DNA of 39,010 nucleotides from Spirochaetales bacterium (GCA_012729295.1 JAAYDK010000208.1:1-39010), one strand, 5' to 3'. Positions 29,433 to 38,530 are shown, counted from the first letter of the stretch. Numbers and translations are program-made. The notes: a model not told the origin generated them from the letters alone.

Positions 29433-29906
29433 CTACTGTGTTTCTATCTCGGGAATCCGGACTTTAAAGCTTTCGAGCAGATCTTCTTTGGTCATGCCTT
29501 CTCTAAGAATTACGAAAATTGTATCATCCCCCGCTAGTGTTCCCAAGATCTCTGGCAGAGCGAGAACGTCGAGAGCCAATGCTACACTGTTGGCATGTCC
29601 CGATCTAGTTTTGATGACGCCGAAATTCCCGCTGAATTCGATCGAGACAACCCCGCGGCGAACGTCCTGGATATAGCTTTTTTCTGATTCGGAGATGAGG
29701 TCGTTTTCTGGAAGAGAATAATAATACCCTGACCAGCCGTCTGAAATTTTCCCAACCTTGAGCATCTTCAGATCCCTTGACAAGGTCGCCTGCGTAACGG
29801 TGAAACCTTCTTTGGCCAGCAGCTCAAGCAATGTGTCCTGATTGTCGATCCGATTGTTCTTAATCAGCTCCTTGACCACCGAGAGCCGAGTGTGGCGTTC
29901 TTTCAT
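29433..29906 (-). CDS. argR: Arginine repressor ArgR
   Basis: KERHTRLSVVKELIKNNRIDNQDTLLELLAKEGFTVTQATLSRDLKMLKVGKI; C-terminal ALALDVLALPEILGTLAGDDTIFVI. ATG at 29906 has GGAG upstream; the 29948 ATG in the track lies inside the putative operator. Confidence 0.93.
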   Translation of the reverse strand: MKERHTRLSVVKELIKNNRIDNQDTLLELLAKEGFTVTQATLSRDLKMLKVGKISDGWSGYYYSLPENDLISESEKSYIQDVRRGVVSIEFSGNFGVIKTRSGHANSVALALDVLALPEILGTLAGDDTIFVILREGMTKEDLLESFKVRIPEIETQ

Positions 29907-29923
29907 GGCTATTCTCCAAAAGC

Positions 29924-29977
29924 GAATAAATATTCTCTCAACACGCATGAATATACATTATTTTGCATGAATATACA
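29924..29977. promoter_or_regulatory. Putative ARG-box cluster upstream of argR
   Basis: Inverted repeat GAATA-AA-TATTC (29924-29935) plus direct repeat GCATGAATATACA at 29945-29957 and 29965-29977 (20-bp period). Confidence 0.6.
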
Positions 29978-30118
29978 AGCAAGAAATGCTTTGCACACGA
30001 TTTACCGTATAAAACCAATAAAGGGATGTTTGAACGGTATGTGTCGTATCAATATGGACTGACCGTTCAGTTGAGTATATAGTAGGCATGTACACACTTC
30101 ATCGAATCGGAGGTCCGC

Positions 30119-30667
30119 ATGGCAATCTATATCATTATCGCGATTGTCGTATTATTAGCATTGTATGGAATCGGCGTATACAACAAGCTCGTTCGCTTAC
30201 GAAACCAGAGCGAAGAATCGGCAGCCGCCATCGATGCCCATCTCAAACAGCGTTATGATCTGATACCTAATTTGGTAGAGACGATCAAAGGTTATGCTTC
30301 TCATGAGAAAGAGACGCTGACTGCGGTCATTGAAGCACGCAACAAGGCAATGTCTGCAACGACGCTCACTGAGAAGAACGATGCAAATAATGCATTCAGT
30401 TCAACGCTCAAGACGTTGTTCGCCTTAAGCGAAAGTTATCCGGAATTGAAAGCAAATCAAGGATTTCTCGATCTGCAGGCGCAATTGCAGAAAATCGAAG
30501 AATCATTGCTCAGTGCCCGTAAATATTATAATGCGGTCATCAACGACATCAATACCATGATCCAGACCTTCCCCAGCTCGGTTGTAGCTTCGATTTTCAG
30601 TTTTAAGAAGCTCCCGTACTTGTCGATCGAAGAAGAAGCGAAAGCTCAGGTCAAGGTTAAGTTCTAA
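30119..30667 (+). CDS. lemA: LemA-family protein
   Basis: YNKLVRLRNQSEESAAAIDAHLKQRYDLIPNLVETIKGYASHEKETL...: LemA signature; N-terminal TM helix. Confidence 0.95.
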   Translation: MAIYIIIAIVVLLALYGIGVYNKLVRLRNQSEESAAAIDAHLKQRYDLIPNLVETIKGYASHEKETLTAVIEARNKAMSATTLTEKNDANNAFSSTLKTLFALSESYPELKANQGFLDLQAQLQKIEESLLSARKYYNAVINDINTMIQTFPSSVVASIFSFKKLPYLSIEEEAKAQVKVKF

Positions 30668-30672
30668 TCACT

Positions 30673-32544
30673 ATGAAACGGGTAGTGCTTGCTGTCGTCT
30701 TTGGACTATTTCTATCTCTATCCATCGTATCTGCAGCCGATTTCGGCTATACGATTACATCGTTTTCAACCGATATGACAATTACCCCGGACGGAAGGTA
30801 CGAGATAGAAGAAGATATTCAAATGTTTTTTTCAAAACCTTTGCACGGATTTTATCGGGACATTCCGACACGGTACGATTTTGAAGATCCCCAGAAACCC
30901 GATATTCGGGCAAGAGTATCGAAAATCAGAGCGAATGAAGAATTGTCTATCAATTCAAACAGCGACTATCTGTCGATTAGAATCGGAGATCCCGACAGGA
31001 CTGTTACAGGCTTGAGAGAATATCGGTTGTCGTACCATTACAATATCGGCAACGACCTGAACGAAACATATGATGAATTCTACTTCAATCTAGTCGGAGA
31101 ATACTGGCAAGTCCCCCTTGAGAATGTGACGTTTTCGATAACATTTCCAAAACCGGTGGAGGCTTCTGCCGTATGGTTTACAAAAGGATTGTATGGTTCG
31201 ACAAGCTCGCAAGGAGTGCGATGGAATTTATCTGGCGACGGCTTAAGACTGACAGGCTCTGTCGATCAATTGTACCCGGGCGAAGCTTTGACAGTCCGTG
31301 TTCAAATGCCCGATGGATATTTTGACCGTCAGGCCGACTATCAGGCTGTCGTCGCGAAATTCAACCTGTGGGTATATCTTCTGGCTGTAGCTTTGGCCGT
31401 ATTGCTCTGGATTACGTTCGGAAGGGACGAAGATTTAATTATCGTCCCCCAGTTTTCTCCCCCGACCGGAATGTCTCCGATGGATATCGGGTATCTCATC
31501 GACGAGAGCCTCGATCCCCGCGATATCACCTCGATGATTTTCTACTGGGCCGATAAAGGATGTTTGAGCATAGTTGAGGATGACGGGAAATTTAGCTTTA
31601 TCAAAGGCAAGGATCCAGTCGAGGCTTCGTTGCACGAACAGCATCTTTTCAACGCGTTTTTTAAGGAAGCAAAAAACGGCGTTTTGAAGATGAGCGACCT
31701 TCAGGGGAAATTCTTCCAGGAATACCAGAAAATGGTCTCGATGGTGGCTAAACACTACCGCGGGAAGCGAGCTTTAAGCAATCCGGTCTCGAGGAATATG
31801 GCAATAATCAGCATGTTGGCAGTACTTGTTCCTGCCATCGGGTTTGCTTTAGCCCTTACCTTGAATTTCGTGAATGTCATTACCGTGGTAGCCTTACTTG
31901 CAATAATCGGTTTTGCTGCGGTATTCGCGGTTCTCGTCCATCTCATGATGCGCAAATGGCACATCCGAAACGGTGCTGGAAAAATATTCTGGGTGCTTTG
32001 GCTTATTCTTGCCGCATTCGTATCAACACTTTTCCTTTCGATTTTCGGACTTGTGTCTTATAACGATTTTTCGTTTTCGTTAGTCGAAGCGGCAAAAGCG
32101 ACAGCAGCAACAGCGGTCATCGTATTTCTTGCCGTCAATACCCGAAAGCGCAGCGCGTTCGGAAAGCAGTCGATTGAAGCGGTTCTCGGGTATCGGGATT
32201 TTATCGATAAAGTCGAAATCGAAAAGCTGAAGAGAATGATCGACGAAGATCCTGAATATTATTACCACGTACTAGCATTCGCAATCGTACTAGGGCTCGA
32301 AAAAAAATGGGCTAAAAAATTCGACAGCATCACCATGGAACCTCCGCAATGGTACATGGGTCGGTACGATATGTGGAATGTCGTGGTCTTGTCCTCAATG
32401 CTTTCTCGATGTAATGCTGCATTGATTTCTTCCATGACCACCGTGCCGAAATCGAGTCCCGGGATGCGTTTCGGCGGATCTTCTTTTGGTGGTGGCGGGT
32501 TCTCCGGAGGAGGGTTCGGCGGTGGCGGTGGCGGAGCATGGTGA
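30673..32544 (+). CDS. DUF2207 (YgcG-tail) membrane protein
   Basis: Signal peptide, FYRDIPTRY, GxxDPRDITSMIFYWADKGCLSI, TM segments, and Gly-rich GGSSFGGGGFSGGGFGGGGGGAW end. Confidence 0.9.
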   Translation: MKRVVLAVVFGLFLSLSIVSAADFGYTITSFSTDMTITPDGRYEIEEDIQMFFSKPLHGFYRDIPTRYDFEDPQKPDIRARVSKIRANEELSINSNSDYLSIRIGDPDRTVTGLREYRLSYHYNIGNDLNETYDEFYFNLVGEYWQVPLENVTFSITFPKPVEASAVWFTKGLYGSTSSQGVRWNLSGDGLRLTGSVDQLYPGEALTVRVQMPDGYFDRQADYQAVVAKFNLWVYLLAVALAVLLWITFGRDEDLIIVPQFSPPTGMSPMDIGYLIDESLDPRDITSMIFYWADKGCLSIVEDDGKFSFIKGKDPVEASLHEQHLFNAFFKEAKNGVLKMSDLQGKFFQEYQKMVSMVAKHYRGKRALSNPVSRNMAIISMLAVLVPAIGFALALTLNFVNVITVVALLAIIGFAAVFAVLVHLMMRKWHIRNGAGKIFWVLWLILAAFVSTLFLSIFGLVSYNDFSFSLVEAAKATAATAVIVFLAVNTRKRSAFGKQSIEAVLGYRDFIDKVEIEKLKRMIDEDPEYYYHVLAFAIVLGLEKKWAKKFDSITMEPPQWYMGRYDMWNVVVLSSMLSRCNAALISSMTTVPKSSPGMRFGGSSFGGGGFSGGGFGGGGGGAW

Positions 32545-32557
32545 TACCGAAATACCT

Positions 32558-33658
32558 ATGATTTCCCGCTTCCTCAAGCAGGAGGCGGTACTGGTTGTTT
32601 CTTGGATTCTCGCGATTATCTCGATGTTTTTTATTCCTCCCTCGCTTGATTATGTCCATTATGTGGACATAAAGGTCTTGGGATGCCTACTTGCATTGAT
32701 GATCGTAGTAGCCGTGTTCAGAAAGATTGCCTTGTTCGATCGTCTTGCCTACACCTTATTGCGTAAGGTCCGTACAAACAGACAGGTATCGGCGACTTTA
32801 ATCGGCGTGACATTTTTTAGCTCGATGCTGATTACGAATGATGTCGCACTCATCACTTTTGTGCCGTTTACCATGGTTGTGTTCTCAATGGTTGAAGATG
32901 AGAAACCCATTCTGCCAACGGTAATATTACAGACCATTGCAGCTAACGTCGGCAGTTCTCTGACGCCGATGGGCAATCCCCAGAATCTCTATATGTACTC
33001 GTTTTACGGTATGTCGCAGCAGACCTTCTTCTCTACCATGCTTCCGATGGTAGGTGCGGGCGCAGTGTTGCTCGGTGTTTGTCTTTTAGCAGTCCCCAAA
33101 GGGACAGGTCGATTCTCGCTATCACTTCAAGAACCGCAAAACAGTGATGTAAAGACTATCGTTTATTATTGTGTGCTGTTTGTACTCGCCATAGCCGGGG
33201 TGTTTAATATTGTTCCCTGGTATGTTGCTGTTGGACTGGTGGTCGTCGGTTCCCGAAAGGATGTATTGAAGGAAATAGATTATTCTCTCTTGCTTACCTT
33301 TGTAGGATTTTTCATCTTCATCGGCAATCTTGGTGCCATCGAGTCTGTAAAGCTCTTTTTGGAACGGATACTTGCCACACGTGTGTTTCTTGTTTCATTA
33401 GGTGCAAGCCAGCTCATCAGCAACGTACCTGCGACTCTATTGCTGTCGCATTTCACAGATGAATCGGTCCAGCTACTGCTCGGGGTCAATGCCGGTGGAT
33501 GCGGTACGCTGATCGCATCGTTGGCTTCTGTTATATCGTTTAAGATTTTTACGAAAAAGTACAGTGATGCTTCTGGAAAGTATCTATTGGTTTTTACCGT
33601 GCTCAACGGACTATTCGTCGCCCTCTTTATCATCGTATGGGCGATATTCTTTATTTAG
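32558..33658 (+). CDS. SLC13/ArsB-type anion permease (citrate transporter-like superfamily)
   Basis: Polytopic; TNDVALITFVPFTMVV, TIAANVGSSLTPMGNPQNLYMYS, SNVPATLLLSHF: ion transporter superfamily motifs. Confidence 0.85.
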   Translation: MISRFLKQEAVLVVSWILAIISMFFIPPSLDYVHYVDIKVLGCLLALMIVVAVFRKIALFDRLAYTLLRKVRTNRQVSATLIGVTFFSSMLITNDVALITFVPFTMVVFSMVEDEKPILPTVILQTIAANVGSSLTPMGNPQNLYMYSFYGMSQQTFFSTMLPMVGAGAVLLGVCLLAVPKGTGRFSLSLQEPQNSDVKTIVYYCVLFVLAIAGVFNIVPWYVAVGLVVVGSRKDVLKEIDYSLLLTFVGFFIFIGNLGAIESVKLFLERILATRVFLVSLGASQLISNVPATLLLSHFTDESVQLLLGVNAGGCGTLIASLASVISFKIFTKKYSDASGKYLLVFTVLNGLFVALFIIVWAIFFI

Positions 33659-33688
33659 TAATCGCTAAAGGCTGTTAGAATAATAAAT

Positions 33689-33712
33689 GGAACCGGCTAT
33701 TCGGCCGGCTCC
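33689..33712. terminator. Hairpin between convergent permease and RRM genes, possible bidirectional terminator
   Basis: ggaaccggc-tattcg-gccggctcc (one mismatch as DNA, a G-U wobble in the minus-strand RNA). Confidence 0.5.
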
Positions 33713-33738
33713 ATTTGGATTACGTGATTGGTTCGAGC

Positions 33739-34014
33739 TTAGTCGCGGTAAGATCTGGTCGGCCGCGGTTTTGCAATTGCTTCGTTTACGCGGAGATTGC
33801 GGCCTCCGACTTCTTTGCCGTCCAGCTGGGAGATCGCGGCTTCAGCAGCTGCATCCTCTTCCATCTCGACGAAACCGAATCCTTTGGGTCGGCGGGTTTC
33901 CCTGTCGATGATGATGTTCGCACTCAATACGGTTCCGTACTGTGAGAACAAGTCCCGAAGTTCTTCTTCGGTAGTGGCATAACTCATGTTGCCGACATAG
34001 ATTTTTTTTGCCAT
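33739..34014 (-). CDS. RRM-domain RNA-binding protein
   Basis: RNP2 KIYVGNMSY, RNP1 RPKGFGFVEM; 91 aa. Confidence 0.95.
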   Translation of the reverse strand: MAKKIYVGNMSYATTEEELRDLFSQYGTVLSANIIIDRETRRPKGFGFVEMEEDAAAEAAISQLDGKEVGGRNLRVNEAIAKPRPTRSYRD

Positions 34015-34260
34015 AATTCAGCATCCTTTACAGGCCTTTTGCCTGTTTATTAAAATTGCTTCATTTGGCGGCATGCTTGAGTCGATTTAATCGGTCTACG
34101 GGAATGTAAAAGGACACGGCACGAAACTTAGGATTAAAAGAATCAGCTGCAACTCAAAAACGAAAGCACAATCAACATATCATGCGGCCGGTCAGCTGTC
34201 AATATCCTATGACATACTGGCGAATTGTGTCGAGATAAAGTCAAGATACGCGTGCGTTCG

Positions 34261-34998
34261 ATGTTTGTCCTTCTCGCCAGTCTGCTTGGGAATCTTGCAT
34301 TTGCCGTATGTTTCTTCTATAGTCGAGGAATGAACGCAATAGGCTTGATCGTATCATTTGCCGGAATCGGCGTTATCCTCGTCATCGGTATTCTCATGGC
34401 TGCCAGGTGGCACGTCAAGTCGGAATATGTACGTAAGTTTATCCATATTGGTGTTTCAAACTGGTGGTTTTTCCTATTGTTCATGTTCGATGATATACGT
34501 TATGCAATCGTGGGACCGATCGTGTTCATCATCGCTAATGCCGCAGCAGTATTTTCAGGTGCTGCCGGTATTTTGGGTGTGTCCGATAAAAGACGGAACC
34601 TGGGGCTTATCTACTTCCCCATATCACTGCTTCTACTGATTCTTGGTTTTTATCTCGATGTTGTCCCCGTATGGGCAGCAGGAATCGGGGCCGTCACGAT
34701 GGGTTATGCTGACGGACTGGCTGCATTGGCGGGTATTCGCTGGGGGAAAACAATAACGCTGAAAAACGGTTCTAAAAAATCGATAGTCGGTTCGCTTGTC
34801 ATGTGTTTCGTAACACTGATCATCGTCGTTGCATTTAATATCGGATATTCTATCGACACTACATGGACTTTTTTGTGGTGGATGAAAGCAGTCCTGGTTG
34901 CTGTAGCGGCAATGATCATGGAAGCATTCACTCCATGGGGCCTTGACAACATATCGGTACCGTTGCTTACTGCCGTACTTGCGGCATTGGTGTTGTAA
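34261..34998 (+). CDS. Dolichol kinase/phytol kinase/CDP-diglyceride synthetase-like integral membrane protein (VTE5-like)
   Basis: Polytopic; VRKFIHIGVSNWWF, GAVTMGYADGLAALAGIRWGK, KKSIVGSLVMCFV, AMIMEAFTPWGLDNISVPLL: SEC59/VTE5-type motifs. Confidence 0.82.
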   Translation: MFVLLASLLGNLAFAVCFFYSRGMNAIGLIVSFAGIGVILVIGILMAARWHVKSEYVRKFIHIGVSNWWFFLLFMFDDIRYAIVGPIVFIIANAAAVFSGAAGILGVSDKRRNLGLIYFPISLLLLILGFYLDVVPVWAAGIGAVTMGYADGLAALAGIRWGKTITLKNGSKKSIVGSLVMCFVTLIIVVAFNIGYSIDTTWTFLWWMKAVLVAVAAMIMEAFTPWGLDNISVPLLTAVLAALVL

Positions 34999-34999
34999 G

Positions 35000-35818
35000 A
35001 TGGAAGTACAGCTGCTGAGCATTCTACTTGGATTAGCGCTAAATCTCTTGTTAGCTTTCGTAGCGTGGCGCATGAAATGGTTGACTCTTAGCGGTTCTGT
35101 TGCAGCGTTTGTCGTTGGGTTTTCAGTATTCTGGTGTACGCGGTTTGACGGTTGGCTGTTGCTGATGCTCTTTTTTATCACTGCAAACATACTTGGGAAA
35201 ATTTCACGCATGATTACGGCAAGCGTTGATCTGAGCATGCAGAAAAAAGGTAGTCAGCGTGACTGGATTCAGGTTCTTGCGAATGGAGCGCTTGCAGCAT
35301 TGTCTGCGATGCTGTTCGGGATAGCCAAATCGGATATTGCTTTGGTCATGTTCGGTAGTGCGGTGGCTGCTGCAACAGCAGATACATGGTCTGGCGAAGC
35401 AGGCATTCTCAGCCGAAAATCTCCGGTTTCGATTGTCACTGGGAAGCCGGTACCGAAAGGACAGTCGGGCGGAATCACTTTTTTGGGAACTTTCAGTGGT
35501 TTGCTGGGAGCGCTTATCATTTCGATAGCCTGGTATGGTGCATTTGCCGATTATTCCAATCGTAAATGGTTATATTATGCGTCTATCATTACCGTTTCCG
35601 GTTTTATCGGAACCGTGGTCGACAGCCTGCTTGGTGCTACCTTACAAGGACATTATTGGGATCCTGAGGAAAAAAGGATTACCGAGCGCGAGTATAAAAA
35701 CGGAGTACGTTTACAACAGTGCCGGGGCATTCGTTGGATAGACAATGATGCCGTTAATTTTTTAAGCGGCGTATTCGCCGTACTTGCCGGTTGCGTATTG
35801 TCGATAATCGTTGATTAG
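35000..35818 (+). CDS. DUF92 family membrane protein (VTE6/TMEM19-like)
   Basis: QKKGSQRDWIQVLANGALAAL, AAATADTWSGEAGIL, GQSGGITFLGTFSGLLG, GTVVDSLLGATLQ, NDAVNFLSG; ATG one base after the previous stop codon. Confidence 0.88.
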   Translation: MEVQLLSILLGLALNLLLAFVAWRMKWLTLSGSVAAFVVGFSVFWCTRFDGWLLLMLFFITANILGKISRMITASVDLSMQKKGSQRDWIQVLANGALAALSAMLFGIAKSDIALVMFGSAVAAATADTWSGEAGILSRKSPVSIVTGKPVPKGQSGGITFLGTFSGLLGALIISIAWYGAFADYSNRKWLYYASIITVSGFIGTVVDSLLGATLQGHYWDPEEKRITEREYKNGVRLQQCRGIRWIDNDAVNFLSGVFAVLAGCVLSIIVD

Positions 35819-35862
35819 ATCTTTTTGGGTGATAATCGTCTGAGAGTAGGAGAAGGTAGAAC

Positions 35863-36996
35863 ATGAAAAAATTTTTGCTCATCCCCGATTCGTTTAAAGG
35901 AACCATGAGTTCAACACAAATTTGTGAAATCATGAAGCGTGTAATCGTTGTCCACTATCCTGATGCGCAAGTCGTCTCCATTCCCGTTGCCGATGGTGGA
36001 GAAGGAAGCGTTGATTCATTTCTTACCGCGATGGGTGGTAAAAAGGTTTTTGTAGAAGTTACCGGACCCTATTTCGAGAAAATGGAAGCGTTTTACGGAA
36101 TTGTCGACGATTCGGTCGGAATCATAGAGATGGCTGCCTGTGCAGGATTGCCTTTGGTTGGAGACGACAAACATCCCGATAAAACGACGACGTACGGTGT
36201 AGGCGAGCTCATTGCCCATGCAATAGAAAACGGCTGTAAGAAAATCATCGTCGGTTTGGGCGGATCGGCTACAAACGACGGAGGAACGGGGGCCGCAGCA
36301 GCGTTGGGCGTACGCTTCTACGATAAGAATGGAAATCATTTTGTCCCCACCGGAGGGACTCTAGCCAATATAGAACGTATCGATATGAGCGGTAGGCTGC
36401 CAGCTCTCGAACATATCGAGTTGCTTACGATGTGCGATATAGACAATCCGTTGTACGGCTTACAGGGGGCAGCCTACGTCTTTTCCCCTCAAAAGGGAGC
36501 CGACGACGAAATGGTTGCATTTCTCGACAGCCAGCTGATTGCGTTAAGCAACGCCGTTAAAACTCACCTCGGGACCGATGTCTCGAATCTCCCGGGAGCC
36601 GGTGCGGCGGGTGGCATGGGCGCCGGCATGGTGGCATTTCTCGGATCAAAGCTGAATATGGGGATTGAAGTCGTGCTCGATACGGTCGGATTCGATAATC
36701 TGCTTAAAGATGCCGATATGGTTTTTACGGGCGAAGGGAAAATCGACACCCAGAGTCTGCGTGGAAAGGTTGTCATCGGAATAGCGCGAAGGACGAAAAA
36801 AGCGAGCGTTCCGCTTGTGGCGGTCGTAGGCGATATCGGAGATCATGTACAAGGGGCTTTCGATGAAGGCGTCTCGGCAATTTTTAGTATCAATCGAGTT
36901 GCTAAGGATTTTAAACAGATTATCGGAAGAGCTCCCAGCGATATGGAGCTGACCATGGACAATCTTATGCGTTTTTTAAAGCGTCTTTCTTGGTAA
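35863..36996 (+). CDS. Glycerate kinase (GarK/GlxK type)
   Basis: LIPDSFKGTMSSTQICEIMK, PVADGGEGSVDSF, VGLGGSATNDGGTGAAAALG, TGEGKIDTQSLRGKV. Confidence 0.95.
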   Translation: MKKFLLIPDSFKGTMSSTQICEIMKRVIVVHYPDAQVVSIPVADGGEGSVDSFLTAMGGKKVFVEVTGPYFEKMEAFYGIVDDSVGIIEMAACAGLPLVGDDKHPDKTTTYGVGELIAHAIENGCKKIIVGLGGSATNDGGTGAAAALGVRFYDKNGNHFVPTGGTLANIERIDMSGRLPALEHIELLTMCDIDNPLYGLQGAAYVFSPQKGADDEMVAFLDSQLIALSNAVKTHLGTDVSNLPGAGAAGGMGAGMVAFLGSKLNMGIEVVLDTVGFDNLLKDADMVFTGEGKIDTQSLRGKVVIGIARRTKKASVPLVAVVGDIGDHVQGAFDEGVSAIFSINRVAKDFKQIIGRAPSDMELTMDNLMRFLKRLSW

Positions 36997-37858
36997 ATAC
37001 TTCTTTACCGTGAAGAATTGCATGATGCGGGCATGCATCGATACACGCCTGTCATCGAACGCAATCGACACTATTAGGATTTTTATACACCGGGATATCC
37101 AGCTTGCACACTTTCCTGCATATATTGCATTTCGTGCAGGCTGCGGTATCGATTTTAAAGCGGTACAGTGCAATTGGATTAAACCATCCGTAGACTGCTC
37201 CCAAAGGACAGATATAACGGCAGAACGGGCGCCACAAAAATATCGAAAGAACCAGAATACCGCTTAGAATTACGTTTTTCCAAGCAAACAGAAAGCCGAC
37301 GGCTCCCCTAAGCGTTGGGTTTCCCGCTATCAATAGCAGTCCCGACAGAGTCCCGGATGGGCATACCCACGAACAAAACCACGGAGAGCCTTGTCCAAAC
37401 GCATTGAGAACGGTTAACGGCAATATGATGACAAAGATGCCGAGGAAAAAATATCTGAGATATCTGAGATAGCGTTCTCCGGGAAGCGTTCGTAACCGCT
37501 TCCATCGTTTAGGTAGCTTGATCTTATGTAACAAATCCTGCAAGAGCCCGAACGGACAGAGCCATCCGCACACGAGCCTACCGAATAAGGCTCCCCAAAG
37601 AGCGAGGAATCCTAAAGGATACCATGAAAAATTGATACCTTTCGATCCTAAGACAGCCTGTACGGCTCCTACAGGACACGAACCTAGAGCTCCCGGACAT
37701 GCATAACAGTTCAGTCCCGGAACACATACGGCTTTCAGGTCTCCCTGATAGATTTTGCCGTTTAAAAAACCGACGATGTATGCGTTGGACATGATTGCCC
37801 ACGCTATCTGAAACCTAGCCCTCATCCATTGGATAGGTTTGACGTGCAGCTTATCCAA
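36965..37858 (-). CDS. NapH-like membrane 4Fe-4S protein with in-frame TGA (37052-37054) at a cluster-ligand position; 37052-37858 without readthrough
   Basis: NCYACPGALGSCPVGAVQAVLGS, VCGWLCPFGLLQDLLHKI, CTKCNICRKVC; after TGA the same frame gives QACIDACPHHAILHGKEVFTKKDALKNA then TAA. Likely TTG start at 37858. Confidence 0.85.
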
Positions 37859-38015
37859 GACCGATGCACTCCAAACAAATCATAGTAGCTTTTTTCAAGA
37901 CGATAGTAGCTTCGCCCCGAAAAATTCCGAATATTATTGCCGCGATACCGGCCAGCAATAGTACAACTGCTATTTTTGTACCGCTGATAGATGTTTTTCG
38001 ATGAGAATTTTCCAT
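37851..38015 (-). CDS. Small membrane CXXC protein (resembles the CD1871A-type small CXXC family), absent from the supplied ORF track
   Basis: 54 aa MENSHRKTSISGTKIAVVLLLAGIAAIIFGIFRGEATIVLKKATMICLECIGLG: one TM helix, C-terminal CLEC; overlaps both neighbours. Confidence 0.75.
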   Translation of the reverse strand: MENSHRKTSISGTKIAVVLLLAGIAAIIFGIFRGEATIVLKKATMICLECIGLG

Positions 38016-38530
38016 GCGGCCTTACTCCTGGCTCCAACAACTGTCTGACCGATAACCTTACCCTTTGAATCGACAAAAAAGGTCTCGGGTACGGCTTGGA
38101 CATTTCCGAGCCTCGTCTTCTGAAGATCTTCGGAGATGATAAGATGAGGATACTCTGCTTTGGTCTGCGCTGCAATCTGTATTGCCGTATCAAGATTTAT
38201 CATGCCGATTCCGCTAGGATTGGGCACCACATCGGCGACGATACCGACGATTCCTACACCTTTCGACGCGTATTCCCGAGCGAGTTCTCCTAACGCGGGC
38301 ATCTCTTCAAGACACGGGGGACAGAAGGTTCCCCAAACGTTTACCAAGGTAATTGCATTGGTTGCGAAAATCTGCTGTGTAGCTTCATTTCCGTAGATGT
38401 CCATAGTCTTGAACGAAGTCAGTCCGGTCTGTTCGGCCTCACCGCCTGCAAATACGGGCATTGCCAGAATCAGACTGAAGACCAACGCTATGAGTAAAGA
38501 ATTGCGAATTTGTAATGAATATATTTTCAT
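37970..38530 (-). CDS. TlpA-like exported thioredoxin-fold protein
   Basis: N-terminal signal/TM segment; LVNVWGTFCPPCLEEMPALGELAREY (CPPC active site), VPETFFVDSKGKVIG. Confidence 0.92.
   Translation of the reverse strand: MKIYSLQIRNSLLIALVFSLILAMPVFAGGEAEQTGLTSFKTMDIYGNEATQQIFATNAITLVNVWGTFCPPCLEEMPALGELAREYASKGVGIVGIVADVVPNPSGIGMINLDTAIQIAAQTKAEYPHLIISEDLQKTRLGNVQAVPETFFVDSKGKVIGQTVVGARSKAAWKILIEKHLSAVQK

Noticed and set aside
32460-32544. GGN-rich repeat at the DUF2207 3' end as a DNA repeat element
   Set aside because: It encodes the Gly-rich C-terminal tail common to DUF2207/YgcG-type proteins.
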